Assembly (NCBI GenBank): GCA_965223435.1
Contig: CBDCWQ010000023.1
Span: forward strand, 372,001-436,000
DNA length: 64,000 bases
DNA from: CBDCWQ01 sp965223435
GTDB lineage: Bacteria; Myxococcota; Kuafuiibacteriia; Kuafuiibacteriales; Kuafuiibacteriaceae
Reading direction: 5' to 3'
Shown: positions 1 to 7,475 of the stretch, piece by piece
Position numbering within the stretch: the stretch's first letter is position 1
How the letters are laid out: each line of letters opens with the position of its first letter
Position numbers and translations under genes: made by a program
The notes under the pieces: model-generated
Told to the model about the DNA's origin: nothing
Databases searched by the model: none
What the model saw: the letters and a program-made list of their open reading frames with translations, nothing else

Positions 1-1094
1 ATGACTTCACCACCGTGGCTGACGACCACGCCCTGCGTAATTTCGTCCTCAAGGTCCAAGGTGAGTTTCCCGTCGTTTGCGAGATGGGCCAAAAGGGTTG
101 CCACGTTTTTGGCGTACATTTGGCTCGCGTGAAAGGGGACCGTGGCGGTGATGTTGCTGGGGCCCAAGATGGTGACCCCTTCAACCTCCACCCGTTCGTC
201 GACCCGGGTGAGCTCGCAGTTGCCTCCTCGTTCGGCGGCAAGGTCGACGATCACCGAGCCTGGGGCCATGCCTTCGACCATGTCTTTGGTGACCAATACC
301 GGCGAGCGTTTTCCGGGAATGGCAGCAGTGGTGATCACCACGTCACTCGCAGTGACCACATCTTTCATCAGCGCCCGCTGCCGTTCGTAAAAGGCCTCGC
401 CGAGGGCCTTGGCGTACCCGCCGGCATCTTCGGCTTCGCCGGTCTTGACTGCCAACTCCACAAATTTGGCGCCCACACTCTCGACCTGCTCCTTGACGGC
501 CGGACGAACATCATAGGCTTCGACCACCGCGCCGAGGCGCTTGGCGGTCGCACAAGCCTGAAGTCCAGCCACCCCCGCGCCGATGACAAATACCCGCGCC
601 GGAGAAATCGTTCCCGCCGCGGTCATCATCATGGGGAACATTTTCGGAAGCTCCACCGAGGCGGTCAGCACGGCCTTGTAACCGGCTACCGTGGCCATGG
701 AAGACAACGCATCCATGCTCTGGGCGCGCGTGATCCGGGGAATGAGCTCCATGGAAATCAAGGTGAGCCCCCGGCTTGCGTAGGCCTGTGCCACCTCGGG
801 CCTCGAGAGCGGGTCGGCAAAACCAAGAACCGCTTGCTCTTTGCGAACGCCCTCGGGCGCACGGTCTGCTCGGACCGTCACCAAAAGCTCCGCCTTGCCC
901 AAGACCTCGGCCAGGCCTCCGAGGACCTCGACCCCTTTTTCGCGGTAGACGTCGTCGGGATACCCCGCGGAGGATCCCGCGCCCGCTTCCATGACCACCT
1001 CGATTCCGGCGTTGCGTAAAGCCGGAATCACTTTGGGAACCAATGCGACGCGCGTTTCACCCTGACGGGTTTCCTTCGGTAGACCCACGATCAT
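1..1094 (-). CDS. pntA: NAD(P)+ transhydrogenase subunit alpha, N-terminal part (3' end beyond window)
   Basis: The visible 364 codons read as the soluble NAD(H)-binding dI component of proton-translocating transhydrogenase, which couples hydride transfer from NADH to NADP+ with proton re-entry. The protein starts MIVGLPKETRQGETRVALVP and contains the nucleotide-binding glycine motif VFVIGAGVAGLQACATAK near residue 167, followed by the ELAVKTGEAEDAGGYAK loop typical of PntA. The ATG at 1094 follows a GGGGGCGG ribosome site. Alanine dehydrogenase is a homologous alternative, but the loop and length favour PntA. The remaining alpha part and PntB are expected to the left of the window. The gene lies 109 bases downstream of an oxidoreductase on the same strand. 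Confidence 0.9.
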   Translation of the reverse strand, partial: MIVGLPKETRQGETRVALVPKVIPALRNAGIEVVMEAGAGSSAGYPDDVYREKGVEVLGGLAEVLGKAELLVTVRADRAPEGVRKEQAVLGFADPLSRPEVAQAYASRGLTLISMELIPRITRAQSMDALSSMATVAGYKAVLTASVELPKMFPMMMTAAGTISPARVFVIGAGVAGLQACATAKRLGAVVEAYDVRPAVKEQVESVGAKFVELAVKTGEAEDAGGYAKALGEAFYERQRALMKDVVTASDVVITTAAIPGKRSPVLVTKDMVEGMAPGSVIVDLAAERGGNCELTRVDERVEVEGVTILGPSNITATVPFHASQMYAKNVATLLAHLANDGKLTLDLEDEITQGVVVSHGGEV

Positions 1095-1203
1095 CGACCG
1101 CCCCCGGTTAGCCCACGCATCATGTGGAGTCCAGGGCATAGCGGTCGCACGGTTCCCGGAGCCCAGACCCCCATACCTGGGTCCGGGCGCTCTGGCACCG
1201 GAT

Positions 1204-2271
1204 TTAGGGTAAATCGGGATATTCGCGTGCGGGATGGGCATCTTCGACAAAGATGTCATCGGGAACCAGGACCACCTTTCCCAGGTTGGCGCGCCGGTGG
1301 AGGATCTGATGGGCTTCGCTGGCTTGGGAAAAAGGGAAAGCGTGGCTCACGTGGGGGCGCAATATACCTTGGCCGAAAAGCTGCAAAAGCTGTTTAAGCC
1401 ACTCGCTTAGGCGCTCGGTTTCTTGCCACATTCGGCCCATATTGACGCCGAGCACCCCCTTGTTTGCGTTGAGGAGCGTCAGTGGGTTGAAGATGCGGAG
1501 GGGCACGTCCCACATATTCTGCGCGATGCGCATCCACTTCTTTTGGGGGCCGGTCACATTTTTTGAAAATCCAAAACAAACAAGACGGCCTCCGGAGCGA
1601 AGAAGCTCGAAACTTTTGGCCCATGAAGCCCCGCCGATGGGGTCCAAAATGAGGTCGAAGGGCGCTTCTTTTGCAAGATTGTTTGCGTTATCTTGGGCGT
1701 CAGAAGGAAAAAGCCGATCGTAACCCCGGGCATAGAGAGCATCGTGTTTTTGTGTCGATGCGAGGCCGATTGCGGTGGCGCCGCGCCACTTAAGAAGATC
1801 GAGGGCCATCAGACCGACCCCTCCCCCGGCGGAATGGACAAGCACCCGGTCACTTTTGCGCACCCGCCCCATTTCTTCGAGCATCATCCAGGCTGTGAGC
1901 CCGTTGACCGGGATGGCCGCGGCACGCCGTATTTCCAGTTCGCTCGGCAATACAAGAACCTGCGATTTCGGAAGCACGACGTGGGTGGCGTAGCCACCGA
2001 ACTGGGTCACCGCAAGCACGCGCTGATGGAGCATGGATTCATCGACCTCGCTCCCCACGCGGTCGATGGTTCCCGCCACCTCGTAGCCCACGACTGCGGG
2101 AAGCTTCGGGGCGTCAGGATAGACTCCTAGGCGCGCCATCAGGTCCGCAAAGTTTACTCCGGAGGCTTCGACTTTGATTCGGACCTGGTCGGCTTGGGGT
2201 GTAGGGTCTGGCGCATCCCGGAGTTCGAGCACGGAGGGGGCGCCGGTTTTCGGAATCCAGATTTGCTTCAT
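1204..2271 (-). CDS. Zinc-independent MDR oxidoreductase (quinone reductase / VAT-1-like)
   Basis: A 355-residue medium-chain dehydrogenase/reductase. The N-terminal GroES-like domain includes VEASGVNFADLMARLGVYP, and the Rossmann part has VLVHSAGGGVGLMALDLLKW (AGGGVG dinucleotide motif), as in NADPH quinone oxidoreductases and VAT-1 homologues. The structural and catalytic zinc cysteines of alcohol dehydrogenases are absent, so it is probably a zinc-free NAD(P)H-dependent reductase; the substrate is unknown. The ATG at 2271 was chosen because MKQIWIPKTG aligns with the family start and lies 11 bases after the stop of nth. An open frame extends upstream but only overlaps nth. It is probably co-transcribed with nth. 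Confidence 0.82.
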   Translation of the reverse strand: MKQIWIPKTGAPSVLELRDAPDPTPQADQVRIKVEASGVNFADLMARLGVYPDAPKLPAVVGYEVAGTIDRVGSEVDESMLHQRVLAVTQFGGYATHVVLPKSQVLVLPSELEIRRAAAIPVNGLTAWMMLEEMGRVRKSDRVLVHSAGGGVGLMALDLLKWRGATAIGLASTQKHDALYARGYDRLFPSDAQDNANNLAKEAPFDLILDPIGGASWAKSFELLRSGGRLVCFGFSKNVTGPQKKWMRIAQNMWDVPLRIFNPLTLLNANKGVLGVNMGRMWQETERLSEWLKQLLQLFGQGILRPHVSHAFPFSQASEAHQILHRRANLGKVVLVPDDIFVEDAHPAREYPDLP

Positions 2272-2282
2272 CGGCCAAAGGC

Positions 2283-2990
2283 TCAGCGGGCCCGCGCGCG
2301 GCTTGGATTCTTGGCGCTCGGTTTCGACTTCGGTTTTTCGCCTTCGCGAATCAGCTTCTTGGTGGCAGCCCAAGAACAAATGGGGCAAGCGCTCAAGTCA
2401 TGGTGCAGGGCAGGGCAATGTTCGCGTCCAAAGTAGATGATTTGAAGGTGAAGTTTGTTCCACGCATCTTTGGGAAAGATGCGACACAAGTCACGTTCGG
2501 TGCCGTCCGCGTTTTTGGCTTTGCTGAAGCCCCATCGTCGCGCCAGCCGATGAATGTGGGTATCGACCGGAAAAGCCGGGTGCCCGAAGGCTTGGGCCAT
2601 CACCACATTGGCGGTTTTTCGGCCCACACCCGGCAGCGCGATCAGGGCATCGAAGTCGTCGGGCACTTGGCCGCCGTGTTCGTGGGTCAGGATCGCGGAC
2701 AGCCCCGCAAGGGCCTTGGCTTTTTGGGGGGCAAGCCCGATCTCCCGAATCATTTCCCGAATGTCTTCGACGGCGAGGCGGGCGAGCTTTTGAGGCGTGT
2801 TGGCACGCTTGAAGAGCTTCGGCGTGACTTGGTTGACCTTTTTGTCCGTCGTTTGGGCCGAAAGGACCACCGCGACCAACAAGGTGAACGGGTCTTTATG
2901 GGTCAAAGGGATCGGTGGAGTCGGGTAGAGGTCATCGAGAATGCGCATGACCTTCTCGGCTTTCTCTTGTCGCCGCATGGGGCCGTCCAT
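2283..2990 (-). CDS. nth: Endonuclease III (variant iron-sulfur cysteine pattern)
   Basis: A 235-residue DNA glycosylase/AP lyase of base excision repair for oxidised pyrimidines. It shows the family LLVAVVLSAQTTDKKVN segment, the helix-hairpin-helix LPGVGRKTANVVMAQAFG with the catalytic lysine, and VDTHIHRLARRWG with the catalytic aspartate. The C-terminal cluster region reads GREHCPALHHDLSACPICSW. Only three cysteines occur, spaced C-X9-C-X2-C, instead of the usual four (C-X6-C-X2-C-X5-C), so the [4Fe-4S] cluster may be missing or differently ligated. The tail is rich in lysine and arginine. The start at 2990 is the first ATG; a second ATG lies four codons in. The MDR gene follows 11 bases downstream. 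Confidence 0.92.
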   Translation of the reverse strand: MDGPMRRQEKAEKVMRILDDLYPTPPIPLTHKDPFTLLVAVVLSAQTTDKKVNQVTPKLFKRANTPQKLARLAVEDIREMIREIGLAPQKAKALAGLSAILTHEHGGQVPDDFDALIALPGVGRKTANVVMAQAFGHPAFPVDTHIHRLARRWGFSKAKNADGTERDLCRIFPKDAWNKLHLQIIYFGREHCPALHHDLSACPICSWAATKKLIREGEKPKSKPSAKNPSRARAR

Positions 2991-3072
2991 ATGTTACTTG
3001 ACCCCGTTTGTCGACGCGCCTGCCCGGTCAGGGCCCTCGGATATTTTGGCGCCCCTATCCCCTTGGGCGCGC

Positions 3073-3519
3073 TCAGACTTCGACTCGGGCGTGTCCCGTG
3101 ATGTAATTCTCGAGTTGCTCGATGACAAAAGCCTGCTCGGCCATACGGGCTTTCACAACATCACCGATGGAAATGACGCCCACCAGACGTCCCTCGTCGA
3201 TGACCGGAAGGTAGCGGGTCCGGAGCTTGGTCATCAGCGCCATACAGCCCTCGACGGTATAGGCCGGCTCTACACAGGTGACGTTGACGTCCATGATGTC
3301 GGACACACAGAGGGCACGCGACGTATTTCCTTGCAGAATGACTTTCCGGGCATAATCACGCTCGGAAATGATTCCGATGATTCTTGCGTTTTCGAGAACG
3401 ATCAAGGCTCCTACATTCCGTTCGGCCATGAGTTTGAGCGCCTCATAGACGGTGCTCTCAGGCGCGATCCAGTAGGCCTCACGGCCTTTGGACCTTAGGA
3501 TGTCCTTGACATTGTTCAT
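3073..3519 (-). CDS. CBS-domain pair protein
   Basis: A 148-residue stand-alone protein made of two CBS motifs (about residues 10-65 and 75-130). Motifs include GALIVLENARIIGIISERDY and YLPVIDEGRLVGVISIGD. Such tandem CBS (Bateman) modules usually bind adenine nucleotides and sense energy status, and no catalytic domain is attached. The start is fixed by a strong AAAGGAGG ribosome site seven bases before the ATG. The partner cannot be named from context, because the neighbours nth and the divergent SDR gene have no obvious link. Confidence 0.88.
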   Translation of the reverse strand: MNNVKDILRSKGREAYWIAPESTVYEALKLMAERNVGALIVLENARIIGIISERDYARKVILQGNTSRALCVSDIMDVNVTCVEPAYTVEGCMALMTKLRTRYLPVIDEGRLVGVISIGDVVKARMAEQAFVIEQLENYITGHARVEV

Positions 3520-3747
3520 AAACGGCCTCCTTTACGCCGGTGAGCTTACACCAGCTTGGGGACAAGGTGGGAGGGGGGCCCAAAATTTCCTCCTTTTTCT
3601 AGGCCCCAAAGCAGGTTCGTCGGCACATGTGCCGGAAAAAAGGCAAGGTTTTGCACCTCCGTTGTCGGGGAAATCTTGTCTGCCAACGAATTTTCTTGGA
3701 ATTGAAGAAGATGAATGATGATTCATATCTCGAGGGGAAGCGAAAGA
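3520..3747. promoter_or_regulatory. Divergent intergenic region between CBS protein and SDR gene
   Basis: These 228 bases separate two divergently transcribed genes and must hold both promoters. I see the GGAGG ribosome site of the CBS gene and a GGGGAAG site before the SDR gene, but no convincing -35/-10 pair or operator. Confidence 0.35.
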
Positions 3748-4554
3748 ATGGCAAGGACCGCTCTCATCACGGGTGCCTCTTCTGGGCTGGGCGAAGCGTA
3801 TGCAAGGCTGTTTGCGAGGGATAGCTACGATCTGGTGTTGGTTGCGAGGCGAGAAGCACGTTTGATGGCGCTCGGTGAGGCTTTGGAGGCGGAGCACGGG
3901 ATTTCCACCAGTGTTGTCCCCTCCGACCTCAGCGCCGACGATTCGCCTCGTGGCATCTACGAGCGCCTTCAAAGCGAGGGCATTGAGGTCAGTTTTTTGG
4001 TCAACAACGCGGGCTTTGGTCACTGCGGCCCTTTTTGTGCTTCCGACCAGGCCCAGGTGCAGGCCATGATCCAGGTCAACATTGGGGCGCTCACGGCCCT
4101 CACGGGCTTGTTCTTGCCCCGCATGATTGAGCGCGGTTTTGGGCATGTGCTCAACATCGGTTCGACCGCAGGTTTTCAGGCGGGCCCGAACATGGCCGTC
4201 TATTATGCCACCAAGGCCTACGTCAATTCGTTTACCGAGGCCCTCTCGCATGAACTCAAGGGGACCGGCGTGTACGCAACCGCCAGCTGTCCCGGACCGG
4301 TGGCGACGGAGTTCGCAGAGCGAGCGGGCATAGAGAAGACGCGGCTGTTTCAGTGGAGCGTCGCCGATTGCGCCACGACCGCGCGGCAGGGCTATCGTGC
4401 GATGTTTGCCAAACGACCGTTGGCGGTTCACGGCTTCCAGAACCGCGTCGGGATCCAAGCGGTTCGCTTTGCGCCTCGGAGCTGGGTGCGTTCTTTTGTC
4501 GGCCGCATCAACAGCGAGGTCCAAGGTCAGCCGGAGCTGGAGTCCGGCAAGTGA
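3748..4554 (+). CDS. Short-chain dehydrogenase/reductase
   Basis: A 268-residue classical SDR. It has the cofactor motif ALITGASSGLGEAYARLFAR at the N-terminus, the NNAG motif in FLVNNAGFG, the serine of LNIGSTAGFQ, and the catalytic YYATKAY. The arginine after the second beta strand (VARREARL) suggests NADP(H). The sequence resembles the DltE/YqjQ-like SDR subgroup; the substrate is unknown. The ATG at 3748 (MARTALITG) follows a GGGGAAG ribosome site, and an upstream in-frame ATG lacks one. Its last codons overlap the next gene by four bases (GTGA), so the two are translationally coupled. Confidence 0.88.
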   Translation: MARTALITGASSGLGEAYARLFARDSYDLVLVARREARLMALGEALEAEHGISTSVVPSDLSADDSPRGIYERLQSEGIEVSFLVNNAGFGHCGPFCASDQAQVQAMIQVNIGALTALTGLFLPRMIERGFGHVLNIGSTAGFQAGPNMAVYYATKAYVNSFTEALSHELKGTGVYATASCPGPVATEFAERAGIEKTRLFQWSVADCATTARQGYRAMFAKRPLAVHGFQNRVGIQAVRFAPRSWVRSFVGRINSEVQGQPELESGK

Positions 4555-5687
4555 GTCTGAGGTCGACCGGCTTTGGGCGGGTTCTCATCATTGCCCAGAC
4601 CGACCTCGATGCGCCGGCCGGAAGTGCCCGGCACGTCGTCGCCCTGAGTCAGGCGCTCCAGCGTTTTGGGCACGATGTTTGTCTGCTCGCCCCAAAAAAG
4701 GACGCCCTTGAGGGCGTCCGGCACCGTCGCCCCCCCTCTTTTTTGAGGCCCGGCCTACGGATGGAGGCCGTTCTTTCAGCCATGGTGGCGCAAACGGTGC
4801 GGGCCCATCGCCCGGACATGGCTTATGTGCGCATTTGCCCCTCGACGTCCATGGTGCCCCTTACGCTCCGCGCGCTTCGGGTCCCCTACGCGATGGAGCT
4901 CAATGGTGACGTGCTCGGTCAGCTCGAACGCGCCGGACGCCCCCCTCAGGCGGTCGAGGCGGCGCAGAGGTCTTTGTCTTGGGCGGCCCACCACGCCAAA
5001 GCGGTGGTGTGTCCGACGATGGCGACGGTCAGGCACGTGAAAGAGGCGCTCGGGTGTCCGCGCGCGGAGCTTGTCGAAAATGGGGTAGATCTTGATGTCG
5101 CGGTTCCCGGGGATCGCGCTTTGGCGCGCGAGGCCTTTTCGCTCGACCCGCATATGCCCCTTCTGGTGTTTGTGGGCCATTTGGTTCGAGACCTTCGTTT
5201 GGATCTGTTGGCCATGGCCCATCGTCGGATGCCTGGCGTCGGGTTGCTGATCGTGGGCGATGGTGTCCAGCGCGATTTCGTTGAGGCGATGCGCATGGCA
5301 ACCCGTCCCTCTTCCCCGGTGGTGTATGCGGGTGCCCAACCCCACCCCAAAGCGATTTGTGCCATCCAGGCCGCGGATCTATGCCTCAGCATTCACGAGC
5401 GTGATTTTGCGCTCAAGAGTCTTGAATATGCCGCCGTCGGACGTCGGCAGGTTGCCTTTGATCTCGAAGGTTTTGAGCGCATTGATGACCTCTATCCGGG
5501 TCAGCAAGCGGTTGTCCGTTGTCGGGATCGCCAGCCAGAGGCTTTAGGGCAGGCGCTTCTTCACGGCCTCGAGGCGGAGCGCAATCTCGGGCCTTTGCCC
5601 GCCGAAATGGTTGCTCAGGCGCGACCCGCACTTGGCTGGGACCAGAAGGCAACGCGTTTGTCGGCGTTGTTTCGCCGCTGGGCCTGA
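4551..5687 (+). CDS. GT4-type glycosyltransferase
   Basis: A 378-residue glycosyltransferase with GT-B fold. The N-terminal half begins RVLIIAQTDLDAPAGSARHV, as in sugar-nucleotide transferases that open with a glycine-rich loop. The C-terminal half has VENGVDLDV, LLVFVGHLV, GLLIVGDGVQRDF and the late FALKSLEYAAVGR, where E-x7-E is replaced by LKSLEYAA. Acceptor and sugar are unknown. The start is the GTG at 4551, in frame and overlapping the SDR stop as GTGA, with GGAG upstream; longer starts would run far into the SDR gene. The 3' end overlaps the convergent MYXO-CTERM gene by 144 bases. Confidence 0.85.
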   Translation: MSLRSTGFGRVLIIAQTDLDAPAGSARHVVALSQALQRFGHDVCLLAPKKDALEGVRHRRPPSFLRPGLRMEAVLSAMVAQTVRAHRPDMAYVRICPSTSMVPLTLRALRVPYAMELNGDVLGQLERAGRPPQAVEAAQRSLSWAAHHAKAVVCPTMATVRHVKEALGCPRAELVENGVDLDVAVPGDRALAREAFSLDPHMPLLVFVGHLVRDLRLDLLAMAHRRMPGVGLLIVGDGVQRDFVEAMRMATRPSSPVVYAGAQPHPKAICAIQAADLCLSIHERDFALKSLEYAAVGRRQVAFDLEGFERIDDLYPGQQAVVRCRDRQPEALGQALLHGLEAERNLGPLPAEMVAQARPALGWDQKATRLSALFRRWA

Positions 5688-6293
5688 CCGTCTTCGGATC
5701 CCGGCCGCGAACAGGAGGGTCAGGGCGCCAAACAACGGGAACGAAGCGGTGCTTTGGACCGGATGGATGGCGCGGCATCCACCGCTGTCGTCTATCTCGC
5801 GCCGACGGGGCGGGAGGCCTCCTCCTCCGCCGCCGCCCCCCCGGGTGATCGTCGAGGTGGGTGGGCCGGTGCCGGCATCGAGTCCGGCATCGAGTCCGGC
5901 ATTCGGAAACGCGACGCCACCTACGCTTCCGTCGGTCGCGCCTCCATCGTTGGGGCCGGCATCGCCCGCATCCGATGGGCCGGCGTCGGGTGTGGTGACG
6001 CCCGCGTCCGGGCATTGCACGGAAAAACAGACCCCGGTGGCTTGGTTGCACATGCCGAGAGGTTGACAATGCCGATTTTCGGTGCAGCGGGTACATCTTT
6101 GACCGTTGCAGCCTAGCTGGAGTGCTAAGCAGCTCTGATCTTGCGCGTAAAACGGTCTACATGCATCGATGCATGCCGGGCCCACGGGGAACTGCGCTTC
6201 GGCAGAAAGGGGTAAGGCCCAAAACAGTACAATGGGCCATAGGGCCCGTCTTCGAGCGGCGCCTGGGGCAAAAGGGCGGCGACCGAAAAGCAT
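5544..6293 (-). CDS. Secreted protein with Asp/Gly/Thr-rich linker and MYXO-CTERM-type tail
   Basis: A 249-residue exported protein. The signal peptide is ARRRALWPIVLFWALPLSAEA, followed by a cysteine-rich segment (CIDACRPF, CLALQLGC, CTRCTENRHCQ) that resembles short Myxococcota cysteine motifs. A low-complexity linker follows, with GLDAGLDAG from 12-base tandem repeats and a GGGGGGGGLPP run. Near the end lie DDSGGCRAIHP, a hydrophobic helix and GIRRRSG, which is the arrangement of the MYXO-CTERM sorting signal (cysteine, membrane span, arginine cluster). About 45 residues continue past the arginines, which is unusual for the signal. This extension lies where the gene overlaps the convergent glycosyltransferase. 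The start is uncertain: the ATG at 6293 or an adjacent GTG. Confidence 0.68.
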   Translation of the reverse strand: MLFGRRPFAPGAARRRALWPIVLFWALPLSAEAQFPVGPACIDACRPFYAQDQSCLALQLGCNGQRCTRCTENRHCQPLGMCNQATGVCFSVQCPDAGVTTPDAGPSDAGDAGPNDGGATDGSVGGVAFPNAGLDAGLDAGTGPPTSTITRGGGGGGGGLPPRRREIDDSGGCRAIHPVQSTASFPLFGALTLLFAAGIRRRSGPAAKQRRQTRCLLVPAKCGSRLSNHFGGQRPEIALRLEAVKKRLP

Positions 6294-6540
6294 CACGAGT
6301 TTTACCCAAGCCCATTCCCGAAGCGCATCCGCATGGATCCGGATCTGTTTGCGTATTGCGGGTGAGTGGAGGGGGACGGGTGGGCCGAACTTGTGTCGGC
6401 CCCGGCCCCGCAAGGCCGAACGAGCCTTGGCTGAGGCTCGGGGATGCGTGTACGTATAAGATTGCAACGGAGCCAAAAGTCTACCATGGGTGCTGCTGAG
6501 GGATCTACCTGAAACTACGGGGTTCCAGTCTGATGTTCAT
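6294..6540. other. Intergenic region upstream of MYXO-CTERM gene
   Basis: These 247 bases lie between the end of iolE and the MYXO-CTERM gene, all on the minus strand. They contain a short inverted repeat, GAGCC...GGCTC, near 6420-6440. I see no terminator with a T-run and no gene. Confidence 0.3.
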
Positions 6541-7437
6541 TCACTCGAGAAGGGTGAGTTGGGCGCGGTTGGCCAGGGTACGTACGTACGCGTAGGAGGC
6601 ACGCGCGTGGATCAGCGGATCCTTTTGCCTGGGGTCTTGGTCTGCTTCCACGACCAGCCATCCGGCGTAGCCGAGGTCTTTAAGGGTTGCAAACAACGGC
6701 TCAAACGCCAAGGAGCCGTGGCTCGGAATGCAAAAAATGCCTTGGAGGACTGCGTCGAGAAAAGAATGTTGAGCCCGGTCCAGTCGTTGGTGAACCGACG
6801 TGTGGATATCCTTCAAGTGAACGTGCACCAGGCGTGGTCCCCAGCGCTTCGCCAGTCGAACGGCGTCTCCCCCAGCGGCGGCAAGATGACCGGTATCAAG
6901 TAAGAGGCCCACGGCATCATCGGTTTCGTGCATGAGCTGGTCAATTTCGACTTCGGTTTCAATGACGGTCCCGAGGTGATGGTGGTAGGCCAGTTGCATG
7001 CCCTCGGCGCACATACGCCGGGCGAGCTTGTTGATCGCGCCATGAAGGGCTGTTCGCTCTTTTTGGGAGGGCTTGGGGCGGGCATCCAGCGGGCGATGAC
7101 GATCGCTGTGCACGGTCTTGGACACTTCGGCAAACACCATCACTTGCACGCCACACGCTTGAAGAAGCCTGAGATGGGGCTGCATGGCCAAAAATTCGTC
7201 GTCGACCGACCGTTCCCCGAGCCTAGAGCCATACCATCCAGAGACCAACACCAGGTCGTGTTGTTGAAGGCAATGCTCGAGTACCTCGGCCTTTTTAGGA
7301 AAGCGGTGTCCGAGCTCGGTTCCCGAAAAACCTGCGCGCGACGCTTCTGCCAAACACGTTTCAAACGGCGTGTCCTGAACGAGTTCTGGCAGGTCGTCGT
7401 TGGCCCAAAGAAGTGGGCTCACCCCAAGGCGAATCAT
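6541..7437 (-). CDS. iolE: Inosose dehydratase IolE
   Basis: A 298-residue TIM-barrel sugar isomerase-like protein that matches IolE, which dehydrates 2-keto-myo-inositol to 3D-trihydroxycyclohexane-1,2-dione. Characteristic segments are MIRLGVSPLLWANDDLPEL, TELGHRFPK, LAYHHHLGTVIETE, VGLLLDTGHLAAAGGD and LVHVHLKDI. The histidines and acidic residues provide the metal site of the family. The ATG at 7437 matches the family N-terminus, while the open frame extends 46 codons further without resemblance. It is the last gene of the iolBCDE operon, 38 bases after iolD. Confidence 0.92.
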   Translation of the reverse strand: MIRLGVSPLLWANDDLPELVQDTPFETCLAEASRAGFSGTELGHRFPKKAEVLEHCLQQHDLVLVSGWYGSRLGERSVDDEFLAMQPHLRLLQACGVQVMVFAEVSKTVHSDRHRPLDARPKPSQKERTALHGAINKLARRMCAEGMQLAYHHHLGTVIETEVEIDQLMHETDDAVGLLLDTGHLAAAGGDAVRLAKRWGPRLVHVHLKDIHTSVHQRLDRAQHSFLDAVLQGIFCIPSHGSLAFEPLFATLKDLGYAGWLVVEADQDPRQKDPLIHARASYAYVRTLANRAQLTLLE

Positions 7438-7475
7438 GCATTTGAGGAAAGCACAACGGAGGCAGAGCGTCGACC

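Noticed and set aside
15..1019. 334-codon plus-strand frame at the window start
   Set aside because: It is antisense to pntA, which has clear family motifs.
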